Below, piece by piece: positions 1 to 5,454 of a DNA stretch of 10,794 bases. The stretch comes from Vibrio tasmaniensis 1F-187. Its GTDB lineage: Bacteria; Pseudomonadota; Gammaproteobacteria; Enterobacterales; Vibrionaceae. A program made the position numbers and the translations under genes. The stretch spans positions 1 to 10,794 of the forward strand of contig NZ_AJZM02000276.1 of assembly GCF_000272405.2 (NCBI RefSeq), written 5' to 3'. The first letter of the stretch is position 1. Each line of letters opens with the position of its first letter. The notes under the pieces were generated by a model that saw only the letters and a program-made list of their open reading frames with translations, did no database searches and was not told the DNA's origin.

Positions 1-39
1 CATAATTTAGACCCATAATACGCAGTGGGATTGTAGGCC

Positions 40-80
40 CCAGATAGTAATGTCACTTTTGAGCCAGATTAAAATGTCAC
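40..80 (+). repeat. Direct repeat in the IS end (two 17-bp copies)
   Basis: CCAGATAGTAATGTCAC at 40-56 and CCAGATTAAAATGTCAC at 64-80 match at 14 of 17 positions, with starts 24 bp apart. Tandem subterminal repeats of this kind commonly serve as transposase binding sites in IS ends; that role is inferred here. Confidence 0.6.
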
Positions 81-140
81 CTTAGCACTGGTTGCTGACT
101 ACATTTCATGTACCAGCTTCGGTTACTAAGGACTACTGAG

Positions 141-281
141 ATGTTGATTGCCATGAGTGAAAAAGAAATTAGTCGATTCAAAGTTATTCAAGACGTCTGT
201 GAACATCGTTTGCGTCGTACTGATGCGGCAGAGATTCTCTGCTTGAGTGTCCGTCACATCCAACGCTTGATGAACCACCAA
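141..281 (+). pseudogene. ISNCY-family transposase, N-terminal fragment
   Basis: The ATG at 141 is preceded by an AAGGA ribosome binding site, and the protein begins MLIAMSEKEISRFKVIQDVC. This, with the following AAEILCLSVRHIQRLMNH segment, is the helix-turn-helix N-terminus typical of ISNCY transposases, which start near MSEKEL and continue with a second DNA-binding segment and a DDE integrase core. Only about 47 codons remain. The frame runs on to 392, but the residues after about position 280 are unrelated and run antisense over the end of the reverse transcriptase gene. It cannot make an active transposase. The fragment suggests the neighbouring defence operon was joined to, or inserted in, an old IS copy. 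Confidence 0.7.
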
Positions 282-321
282 GGATTCCTCGTAAGCACAA
301 GTTTAAGTAAATGTAATATAT

Positions 322-1662
322 TTAGACTTTGTAACCAAAATCTAGAAGGTCTGTCTCTAGTTCTTTTACTTGCTTCGCCACACGTTTCTTAAAAGCAATT
401 TCAACATCCTCATTAGACATTCCTTCGGTGCTTTTATTAAAGTATTTAATCAAGATTTCAGCCATCTCGTTGTGATTATAAAGGTCAAAATTTTGAATAT
501 ACTTGGAATCATATTTCTTATGTTTTACTTGATAAAAAGCCTTAGTAAACTTTCTAGGTTTAATGTCTACTTCAAATCGCTTACACAGCATCATGATAAA
601 TGAATCTAGTTCGTGTAATAGCTTTTTATCTGTTATTTCTGAGAAAAAGAATAACCACCCTTTTGATTTTTTATTGAAAATACAGCCAGTTATTCTCAAG
701 TTTAGTCGCCACTCTAAGAACTCTTGGCTCTTCAATTTCGAATGTTTATAACCTGAGAAGATAGACAGAATGGATTCTCTTAACTTGTCTACAGAGCCAC
801 TTCGAGCAGATATAAACTGCTCTTCAAAGTGATAACCAAGATATGTAAAGGATTCATCACTAATAACTCCTATTGAAGACTTATCTGGAGCTTTAATTGG
901 GTCATGAACTTTTAACCTCAAACGTTTGAACTGAGCGATCACATCTTCGGCAATCAATTCACAATCGTTTTTTTTACACAATATTAGAATGTCATCGACA
1001 TACCTATAGTAAGCAATATCTGTTCGAGTATTGTAACGTTTATCTAGATTTGAAAGGAAAATTGCAGCAAGTACGTTGGAGGTTGATAAACCTTGCGGGA
1101 CGCCCTTTTCGTTTAAACGGTCAGAAGCATGAGGCTTGGGTACAGTTGGAGCTGTTATCGAGCTTTCTATTACATTCAGTATTACTTTATCTCTAATGCG
1201 TCTTCTTAAACGTTGTAATAGTAGCTGATGATTTATAGACGGGTAAAAATTAGAAAGGTCAAGTTTGATGAAAGCATCAAACTGCCCTGTAGACATATCA
1301 GTCTTAACGTCTCTAATAACGTTTTGAGGTAAATCAAAGTTGATATCATCTTTGAACCTGATTTGGAGGAAGTCGCATAACGCTCTTAGAGCCAATCTAT
1401 CTCTTATTGTGGGTATAGATATTTCACGAGGTGACTTTCCACGTCCTTTGCTAATTAGTTTTAGCTTGTATTTGGTAAACGAGTAGCTCCCTTCCAGTAC
1501 CTTCCTTTCAATAATACTAATTTGCTCATCTTTCATCTCTCTAAAGACTTGATGATTCATGTTATCTATACCAGTAGCATAGGAAGTAGCGATGTGTTGT
1601 TGGTACAAGTTATTAAGATTATCCAACGAAAATGTTCGGTTGAATTCTGTTATTACTTTCAT
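322..1662 (-). CDS. Defence-associated (UG/DRT-type) reverse transcriptase
   Basis: A 446-residue RNA-directed DNA polymerase. Visible RT blocks in order: motif 1-2 region with RDRLALRAL (about 79-95); motif A, FIKLDLSNFY, with catalytic Asp135; the motif 4 block GVPQGLSTSN (187-196); motif C, YVDD at 221-224, with Asp223 and Asp224; and SFTYLGYHF (271-279), the motif 7 type. The catalytic triad is intact. There is no maturase X domain, HNH endonuclease or protease fused to it; the C-terminal 160 residues are basic and unassigned, probably a thumb and RNA-binding part. It starts 3 nt after the SLATT gene with AGG upstream, so the two are probably translationally coupled. No group II intron RNA ends or diversity-generating repeat were seen. 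I infer phage defence by cDNA synthesis from the upstream RNA. A retron is less likely because its msr-msd RNA would show a different fold. The DNA is visibly AT-rich compared with the fabA region, suggesting horizontal transfer. Confidence 0.88.
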   Translation of the reverse strand: MKVITEFNRTFSLDNLNNLYQQHIATSYATGIDNMNHQVFREMKDEQISIIERKVLEGSYSFTKYKLKLISKGRGKSPREISIPTIRDRLALRALCDFLQIRFKDDINFDLPQNVIRDVKTDMSTGQFDAFIKLDLSNFYPSINHQLLLQRLRRRIRDKVILNVIESSITAPTVPKPHASDRLNEKGVPQGLSTSNVLAAIFLSNLDKRYNTRTDIAYYRYVDDILILCKKNDCELIAEDVIAQFKRLRLKVHDPIKAPDKSSIGVISDESFTYLGYHFEEQFISARSGSVDKLRESILSIFSGYKHSKLKSQEFLEWRLNLRITGCIFNKKSKGWLFFFSEITDKKLLHELDSFIMMLCKRFEVDIKPRKFTKAFYQVKHKKYDSKYIQNFDLYNHNEMAEILIKYFNKSTEGMSNEDVEIAFKKRVAKQVKELETDLLDFGYKV

Positions 1663-1665
1663 GGA

Positions 1666-2223
1666 TTACCTGACTAAAAGAGTCAAAAATGGCAGACCTA
1701 CAAAGGCTGTAAGGATTAAGTATTTTCCAAAAGTAAAAGCTATTACTTCAATTACATTAGGTATAGTTGGAACTCTTGTAAGTGTGCCCATATCCTTTTT
1801 TGAGGTATTTAGCCACTCATTCATCAAAGCACTTTTAAAATCTATATCTTCATGGTTTTCTGAACTACCTAAAATTGTTTTATAGTCAGAGTTAGCTTGG
1901 ATTAGGTTGCAACTAGGGTTACGAAGAGTACCCTCCAGTTCACTTAAATGCTCATAGCAATTTTTTAACGAAACTGCTCGCTCTTTGAAATTCCGGTTAC
2001 TTATATAAAGAGATGCACATAATATTAGAACGGAGAGGATAACCATGACAATTGCGAAATCACCACTGTCTGTAGGTTTTTTTAGTTCATAAATTGACAT
2101 GCAAACCGTGAAAGATGAGTACCAGAGCAGAATTAATTGTGAAGCAAAGTCATTAGATTGGAGTCGCTTGGCAGCTTGGATTCTTGCCTTTCTAGTCCAC
2201 CATACTGTGTCTTTAAAAGACAT
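1666..2223 (-). CDS. SLATT-domain membrane protein, partner of the reverse transcriptase
   Basis: A 185-residue protein with a basic, Trp-containing N-terminus (WWTRKARIQAAKRL), two close hydrophobic helices (about 27-46 and 55-75), a soluble Lys/Glu/Ser-rich middle (76-152) and a third hydrophobic helix at the C-terminus (about 157-183). This matches SLATT proteins, whose paired N-terminal helices are thought to form membrane pores or perturb membranes when a conflict system is triggered; one SLATT family (SLATT_5) is known for association with reverse transcriptases. It begins with a near-perfect GGAGGTGA ribosome binding site 6 nt before ATG and ends 3 nt before the RT start. I infer that it is the toxic effector of the pair, kept inactive until the RT product or a phage signal appears. 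The SLATT assignment is from topology and context, without a profile search. Confidence 0.75.
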   Translation of the reverse strand: MSFKDTVWWTRKARIQAAKRLQSNDFASQLILLWYSSFTVCMSIYELKKPTDSGDFAIVMVILSVLILCASLYISNRNFKERAVSLKNCYEHLSELEGTLRNPSCNLIQANSDYKTILGSSENHEDIDFKSALMNEWLNTSKKDMGTLTRVPTIPNVIEVIAFTFGKYLILTAFVGLPFLTLLVR

Positions 2224-2247
2224 ATAATCACCTCCAGAGAAAAGAGT

Positions 2248-2373
2248 GTGAGGCGTCGTTTTTAGTAATAATAAGTAACGCCTATTGCTAGACTAGTTCG
2301 AGGAACTAGAGGTAAAACCTCTCAAAATTAGTAGCACCCATTGCTGGATGACTGGCAAGCCAGTCCGCCTCAC
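2248..2373 (-). ncRNA. Structured non-coding RNA of the RT system (candidate template)
   Basis: Read on the minus strand, GTGAGGCG at 2373-2366 pairs perfectly with CGCCTCAC at 2255-2248, closing a 126-nt RNA. Inside, in order: GACTGGC-TT-GCCAGTC (2365-2350); a 5-bp hairpin with a GCAA loop (2349-2336); an unpaired stretch (2335-2323); AGAGGT-TTT-ACCTCT (2322-2308); CTAGTTC-CTC-GAACTAG (2309-2293, sharing two bases with the previous hairpin); a second GCAA-loop hairpin (2292-2281); and an unpaired AT-rich stretch (2280-2256) with TTACT repeated. The promoter places the start at the first base of the closing stem. It lies just upstream of the SLATT ribosome binding site, so it is probably the 5' part of the operon transcript or is processed from it. 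A template role for the RT is inferred. No small ORF with a good start was seen in it. Confidence 0.72.
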
Positions 2374-2379
2374 GCGTAG

Positions 2380-2407
2380 ATTATATATACCCCTAATTGT
2401 TATGCAA
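2380..2407 (-). promoter_or_regulatory. Promoter of the ncRNA-SLATT-RT operon
   Basis: On the minus strand TTGCAT (2407-2402) and TATAAT (2385-2380) are separated by 16 bp. The start predicted about 7 nt downstream falls at 2373, the first base of the closing stem of the ncRNA. The agreement of the two independent signals supports both. Confidence 0.65.
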
Positions 2408-2513
2408 CTACTTATGGTTCGTTGTAATAAAAAAGTCAAACTAAGTGATTGAGCTCGTCTTTTGGTTTCCAGTGCAGTAAGGAAAGGAGCACTGTTTCAC
2501 CACTAACTGCGCA

Positions 2514-2633
2514 TTACACCAAACGATTCAACGTGCGGGCCATCTCTAAGCTCTTCCTGTCACCGGCCCAAATGATTGATACTTCAAGCTCCCTAGCCGC
2601 CTGTTTAAAAGCTTTGCTAATCACTTCAGCCAT
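2514..2633 (-). CDS. Short ORF in the toxin position after the Phd-type antitoxin
   Basis: A 39-residue frame beginning MAEVISKAFKQAARELEVSI, overlapping the end of the antitoxin gene, as toxin genes of Phd/YefM modules usually do. Vibrio ParE/RelE toxins often begin MAEVI, but nothing after residue 5 resembles the usual ~95-residue RelE/ParE fold, and the frame stops at 2514. It may be a decayed toxin whose body was deleted, or no gene at all. Beyond it, 2408-2513 has no convincing gene. Confidence 0.3.
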   Translation of the reverse strand: MAEVISKAFKQAARELEVSIIWAGDRKSLEMARTLNRLV

Positions 2634-2878
2634 TTTGACATCTTGTTTCTAGCTTCTTCATGACTCAGAGCCTTACTTTCAGAAATGGTACGCTCACCAC
2701 GTGCGATCCCTTCCAGGATAGCCAAGCGGTTTTGCATAAACTGGTAGTCGTCAACATCTACGAGATACGCAGAGGGTCTGCCATGCTCGGTGATCAACAC
2801 GGGCTCTTTGGTGTCGTGCAGATCGGCTAGGATTTTGGTCGCTTGACGCTTAAGGGAAGTAACGAGCTCAACTTTCAT
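2621..2878 (-). CDS. Phd/YefM-family antitoxin
   Basis: An 85-residue protein starting MKVELVTSLKRQATKILADL. The N-terminal half has the Phd/YefM fold signature: LKRQATKIL, then EPVLITEHGRPSAYLVDVDDYQ, the phrase that forms the DNA-binding dimer. The C-terminal part (RTISESKALSHEEARNKMSKWL) is the flexible toxin-neutralising segment. I chose the ATG at 2878 because GGGAG lies 8 nt upstream; a start at 2893 would lack a ribosome binding site. Such proteins bind the palindrome in their own promoter, and a perfect one is present upstream. The expected RelE/ParE/Doc partner is missing or reduced to a 39-residue frame, so this looks like an orphan antitoxin, possibly an anti-addiction relic or a regulator. 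Confidence 0.85.
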   Translation of the reverse strand: MKVELVTSLKRQATKILADLHDTKEPVLITEHGRPSAYLVDVDDYQFMQNRLAILEGIARGERTISESKALSHEEARNKMSKWLK

Positions 2879-3142
2879 GAGGATAACTCCCATATAAGAT
2901 TAAAGTGATACTGTTGTATCACTTTCAATCTTGCAAGATTAACGCATAAAAATACCAAGTGTCGACAATCACGCTCAAATACTTGTCGTTTATGGGAACA
3001 AGGGGATATACGATTTTGTAATCGCCGTACCCTCGCCTGATGCTTCTCATTTTCGAGTTCATCTTTACGCTTTAACGCCTCAACTTTGTTTTGATTAAGC
3101 AGTTTCCCTACCCAACACCTTGTTGTGTTCGGCTAAAGGCAT
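2875..3142 (-). pseudogene. Frameshifted small coiled-coil reading frame, unrecognised
   Basis: From ATG at 3142 the frame reads MPLAEHNKVLGR and then stops early. Removing one G near 3107 joins it to a long open frame, KLLNQNKVEALKRKDELE and onward through a Lys/Glu/Arg-rich helical stretch that runs to a stop at 2875 overlapping the antitoxin start. The charged heptad-like composition looks like real coding sequence broken by a one-base insertion. I do not recognise the family. The part below about 2990 overlaps the antitoxin promoter and may not be coding. Confidence 0.3.
2902..2925 (-). promoter_or_regulatory. Palindromic operator and promoter of the antitoxin gene
   Basis: AAAGTGATAC and GTATCACTTT form perfect 10-bp arms around 4 bp. 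On the minus strand a TTGAAA (2929-2924) and a TTTAAT (2905-2900) 18 bp apart make a plausible promoter that the palindrome overlaps, the arrangement expected for Phd autorepression. The start codon is at 2878. Confidence 0.6.
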
Positions 3143-3322
3143 ACTGATTGTGTAAATATAAAGCGATATGAGAAAAATCGAATCATGTTGCTTCGTATTG
3201 ATGTTTATATCGATAATAAGTTCATAAAATCAGATGGTTACACAAAACCATTATTAGTTTAAAAGCTCTACATTTGGTAAGGTATTCAAGGAATCAATAA
3301 CTTATTATATAAAAGGCTTAAT
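3143..3322. other. AT-rich intergenic stretch before the outer-membrane protein gene
   Basis: With the decayed frame on its left this makes over 400 bases lacking an intact gene. It holds a small inverted repeat, ATGGTT-6-AACCAT at 3234-3251, and a weak ribosome binding site (AAAAGG) ahead of the ATG at 3323. No clear promoter hexamers were found; TATAAA at 3307-3312 is too close to the start codon to be convincing. Confidence 0.5.
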
Positions 3323-3922
3323 ATGAAAATCGGTATGGTTGCCCTATCACTATTCACCGCTTTTGGCATGAGTTCATACACGCTTGCAAATGAAAATGAC
3401 ACAGCAGCTAAAGAGCTTGGTCATTTTTATGCAGGTGTAGATGTCGGATTTTATAATGAAACCGAATTAGAATACCGCGGTAGCAAAATTGAAGATTCTT
3501 CTGATCTAGCTGACTTGAGTTATAACTTAGTTGGCGGTTATGAGTTCAATACACACGATGTAGTAAAGCTGGGATTAGAAGCAGAGTACCGAAAAATTGG
3601 CAAAGTTAACTTTGCTCAAATGATGGATATGGAAGGCCAAGCCTTCTTCGTGAATGTTAAACCCAAATTCATCGTTAAAGGCGACGTCTTGGATTTGTAT
3701 GTCTCCCTGTTAGCAGGCGTTGGATCTATTGATACGGAAATCAAAGCCTTTGGGCTCTCAGCTTCTGAATCTGAGGCCGCTTACCAAATCGGTGGAGAAT
3801 TTGGCGCAATAATTACCGACAATATCGACGTTCATGTTGGTTACCGCTCTGCACATATTGAAATAGAGTCCATCGATGTTTCATCCAAAACAGCATACAT
3901 TGGTGCACGATACCATTTCTAA
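3323..3922 (+). CDS. Outer-membrane beta-barrel protein (porin-family small OMP)
   Basis: A 199-residue protein with a signal peptide (hydrophobic stretch up to SSYTLA, likely cut near residue 22, before NEND). The mature part alternates polar and aromatic residues in strand-sized blocks such as HFYAGVDVGFY, YNLVGGYEF, LYVSLLAGVGS and IDVHVGYRSAHIEI, and ends with AYIGARYHF. A terminal Phe and a repeating ~20-residue strand pattern are the assembly signature read by BamA. The size fits an eight-stranded barrel of the OmpX/OmpA-barrel type (OMP_b-brl). No OmpA-like peptidoglycan-binding domain follows. It is a single-gene unit with its own terminator. The substrate or partner is unknown; adhesion or stress roles in this family vary. 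Confidence 0.82.
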   Translation: MKIGMVALSLFTAFGMSSYTLANENDTAAKELGHFYAGVDVGFYNETELEYRGSKIEDSSDLADLSYNLVGGYEFNTHDVVKLGLEAEYRKIGKVNFAQMMDMEGQAFFVNVKPKFIVKGDVLDLYVSLLAGVGSIDTEIKAFGLSASESEAAYQIGGEFGAIITDNIDVHVGYRSAHIEIESIDVSSKTAYIGARYHF

Positions 3923-3980
3923 AGTTTCTTCAATGGCTAGACCAATTTATTGCGGTCAACTAGCCTAACATTGCAAATAG

Positions 3981-4004
3981 TCCGATCTCTTTGAGGTCGG
4001 ATTT
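3981..4004 (+). terminator. Terminator of the outer-membrane protein gene
   Basis: TCCGATCTC-TTT-GAGGTCGGA forms a 9-bp hairpin (one T-G wobble) followed by TTT, 58 nt after the stop codon. A second weaker inverted repeat, GGCTAG...CTAGCC, lies just before it. Confidence 0.65.
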
Positions 4005-4276
4005 ATCATTATTGGTTCACTTAACTTCCTTTACATTGCCTCCAAATATAGACCTATTCTTCCATCAATATAAAGTTACGTTGCAACTTATTAAAAAAAC
4101 CAGCGCTATTGCAAGATAAATCACTCAAACAGGCTGCTATTTCGTGTTTAAATTTTGATCTATCAATCAGTTATATGATTAAACTTGGTGACTAAGCAAG
4201 CAAACACTATGCATTCACGCTTACATTATGAATTATAGTGTTAACATCAGACAATGTTGTAAACCAGGTGTTTGAT
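4005..4276. other. Intergenic stretch between the OMP and DUF2971 genes
   Basis: Together with 3923-4004 this is a 354-base gap. Beyond the terminator I see AT-rich sequence with no gene. A GTG at 4238 is in frame with the next gene but has no ribosome binding site. TATAGTG at 4234-4240 resembles the core of the 17-bp repeat found at 5014 and 8746. Confidence 0.5.
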
Positions 4277-4879
4277 ATGTTGCCTAAACTTTATAAGTTC
4301 AGATCTCTTCACGATAGAAACATACAATCGATATCCGAGTGTTCGTTGTGGTTTGATTCCGCTAAGACCTTTAATAACCCTTTTGAATCTCATCACCTGT
4401 TCAACAAAGAACTTCAGAACGACTTCAAGGTTATGTGCTTCTCTCAATCGAATGACCATCCCATACTTTGGTCTCAGTATGGCGATAACTTTAAAGGTAT
4501 GTGTATTGAGTATGATCTTAACTGTTATCACGGTGAGGCAGATCTCAATTGCTTTGAAGTTCAGTATACTGACAACCCAAGCATGCTTAGTTCTCCTTCG
4601 CTAGTTGACTTAAAAGCATCGAAATTAGCCGCGAGCGTACTTGGAATCAAACATTCAAACTGGCGTTACGAAAAAGAATATCGCTGGGTACTGCCCAATG
4701 AAGAGATTATTGGCAACAAGCTGTATCTGAATAAAGAGTGTATAAGCTCTGTGATTCTCTCAGAACACGCTCCTGCCGATAGAAAACTAAAGGTACTGAT
4801 GACTTGCCAACACCTCGGCATCCCAGTTAAACACGCTGTCGCTAAACAAGACTCGTGTACATTTGGCACCTTCTGTTAA
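4277..4879 (+). CDS. DUF2971 family protein
   Basis: A 200-residue soluble protein of uncharacterised family DUF2971. Family marks visible: LYKFRS (5-10), the NPFE motif (34-37), CFSQSNDHPILWSQYGDNF (54-72) followed by KGMCIEYD, and WRYEKEYRWV (129-138). The start at ATG 4277 is preferred: AGGTG lies 8 nt upstream and the family usually begins just before LYKYRS, whereas the in-frame GTG at 4238 would add 13 residues without a ribosome binding site. The family's biochemical role is not established; it is common in accessory regions and sometimes beside defence genes, and here it sits about 2 kb from an RT-SLATT module. No signal peptide or membrane helix. The C-terminal tail is Cys-containing (QDSCTFGTFC). 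Confidence 0.8.
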   Translation: MLPKLYKFRSLHDRNIQSISECSLWFDSAKTFNNPFESHHLFNKELQNDFKVMCFSQSNDHPILWSQYGDNFKGMCIEYDLNCYHGEADLNCFEVQYTDNPSMLSSPSLVDLKASKLAASVLGIKHSNWRYEKEYRWVLPNEEIIGNKLYLNKECISSVILSEHAPADRKLKVLMTCQHLGIPVKHAVAKQDSCTFGTFC

Positions 4880-4928
4880 ATAGATATCAGTAAAATGAAC
4901 GCCCTACGTGACATATTGTTTATAAAAG

Positions 4929-4941
4929 GTGACAGTGTAAC
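4929..4941 (+). promoter_or_regulatory. matS-like site (MatP binding)
   Basis: GTGACAGTGTAAC matches the MatP target GTGACRNYGTCAC at 12 of 13 positions (C to A at position 11). It lies in the gap between the convergent DUF2971 and TolA-like genes, 1.3 kb from matP. Confidence 0.45.
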
Positions 4942-5013
4942 AAACTGACATCTAACTCAGTTCACCGTAATCCACTCGTTTTCATTGGCATTTTAAGCAA
5001 TTATATTAATATG

Positions 5014-5030
5014 ATTTAGTTATAGTGCAT
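5014..5030 (+). repeat. 17-bp repeat, copy 1
   Basis: ATTTAGTTATAGTGCAT is identical to 8746-8762. It contains TATAGT, a good -10-like hexamer, but no convincing -35 lies upstream here. It sits in the gap after the TolA-like gene. Confidence 0.6.
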
Positions 5031-5038
5031 CATGATGG

Positions 5039-5350
5039 TCAGTTTGTGATATGAAGTCGGATGTACTTTTCTGGAAAACTGTATTTGAACTTTTTCTTGG
5101 TTGGTAAGTGCTGTTTCGCCTGTCTACAAGCTTTACTATCGCCGGACGTTCTCACTCTCTTGATTTTTGTATAACCTTTGGAGTGCTTCATTTCAATCAT
5201 CAGGTCACAATAACCATCGATTTCAACATTGCTCTTTTTTAGGCCTTTCATGACCGTCGCTTTGATTTTTTTGGCTACGGGATTAACCAATGCATCGTCG
5301 GGAAATACGACTGGGGATAAAAAAAACAACAAAAGGATTAGATATCTCAT
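5039..5350 (-). CDS. Small exported protein with a TolA C-terminal-like domain
   Basis: A 103-residue protein. Residues 1-20 (MRYLILLLFFLSPVVFPDDA) form a signal peptide. The rest resembles the periplasmic third domain of TolA: a helix (AKKIKATVMKGLKK), then CDLMIEMKHSKGYTKIKRV, TSGDSKACRQAKQHLP and the closing strand KYIRLHITN. The two cysteines (48 and 75) are spaced like the disulfide pair of E. coli TolA domain III. It lacks the long helical domain II, so it cannot span the periplasm as TolA does. It could bind colicin- or phage-type ligands or Tol partners; this is inference. It has an excellent AAGGAG ribosome binding site 6 nt before ATG, but site and start are enclosed in a 13-bp hairpin. 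It follows the DUF3634 gene at a 104-nt distance. Confidence 0.65.
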   Translation of the reverse strand: MRYLILLLFFLSPVVFPDDALVNPVAKKIKATVMKGLKKSNVEIDGYCDLMIEMKHSKGYTKIKRVRTSGDSKACRQAKQHLPTKKKFKYSFPEKYIRLHITN

Positions 5351-5385
5351 ACTGTTCTCCTTTATTGGAACTGAGAACAGTATGA
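5347..5385 (-). promoter_or_regulatory. Perfect 13-bp inverted repeat over the start of the TolA-like gene
   Basis: On the minus strand TCATACTGTTCTC (5385-5373) and GAGAACAGTATGA (5359-5347) are perfect complements separated by 13 nt. The 3' arm contains the GAG of the AAGGAG ribosome binding site and the ATG start codon, so in mRNA the fold would hide both. It may be a translational switch (for example temperature-responsive) or, as DNA, a repressor operator. Confidence 0.6.
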
Positions 5386-5454
5386 CGATGGTTAAGGCAA
5401 GCGAAGAACTAACTTAGTATGAAGATTGACAAGATAAGACGTAATTCTTGACCA

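Larger units (their letters stand above)
32..281 (+). mobile_element. Remnant of an ISNCY-type insertion sequence (left end only)
   Basis: The segment has a subterminal direct repeat followed by the start of a transposase gene, the usual layout of one IS end. The transposase reading stops resembling its family near position 280, immediately before the 3' end of the reverse transcriptase operon, so the rest of the element is gone or lies elsewhere. The outer boundary is uncertain; 32 is a guess based on where the repeat-rich end begins. The ISNCY assignment rests on the recognised transposase N-terminus and not on a database match. Confidence 0.55.

Noticed and set aside
2248..2373. Retron msr-msd or group II intron end
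   Set aside because: There is no retron-type long msd hairpin with a priming guanosine layout, no intron domain V or GUGYG 5' end, and the RT lacks a maturase domain.
2408..2652. Integron attC site or cassette around the toxin-antitoxin remnant
   Set aside because: Phd/ParE genes are common in vibrio superintegrons, but I found no paired R'/R'' boxes or VCR-like repeat here.
4238..4276. GTG start for the DUF2971 protein
   Set aside because: No ribosome binding site precedes it, and the family homology begins after the ATG at 4277, which has AGGTG upstream.
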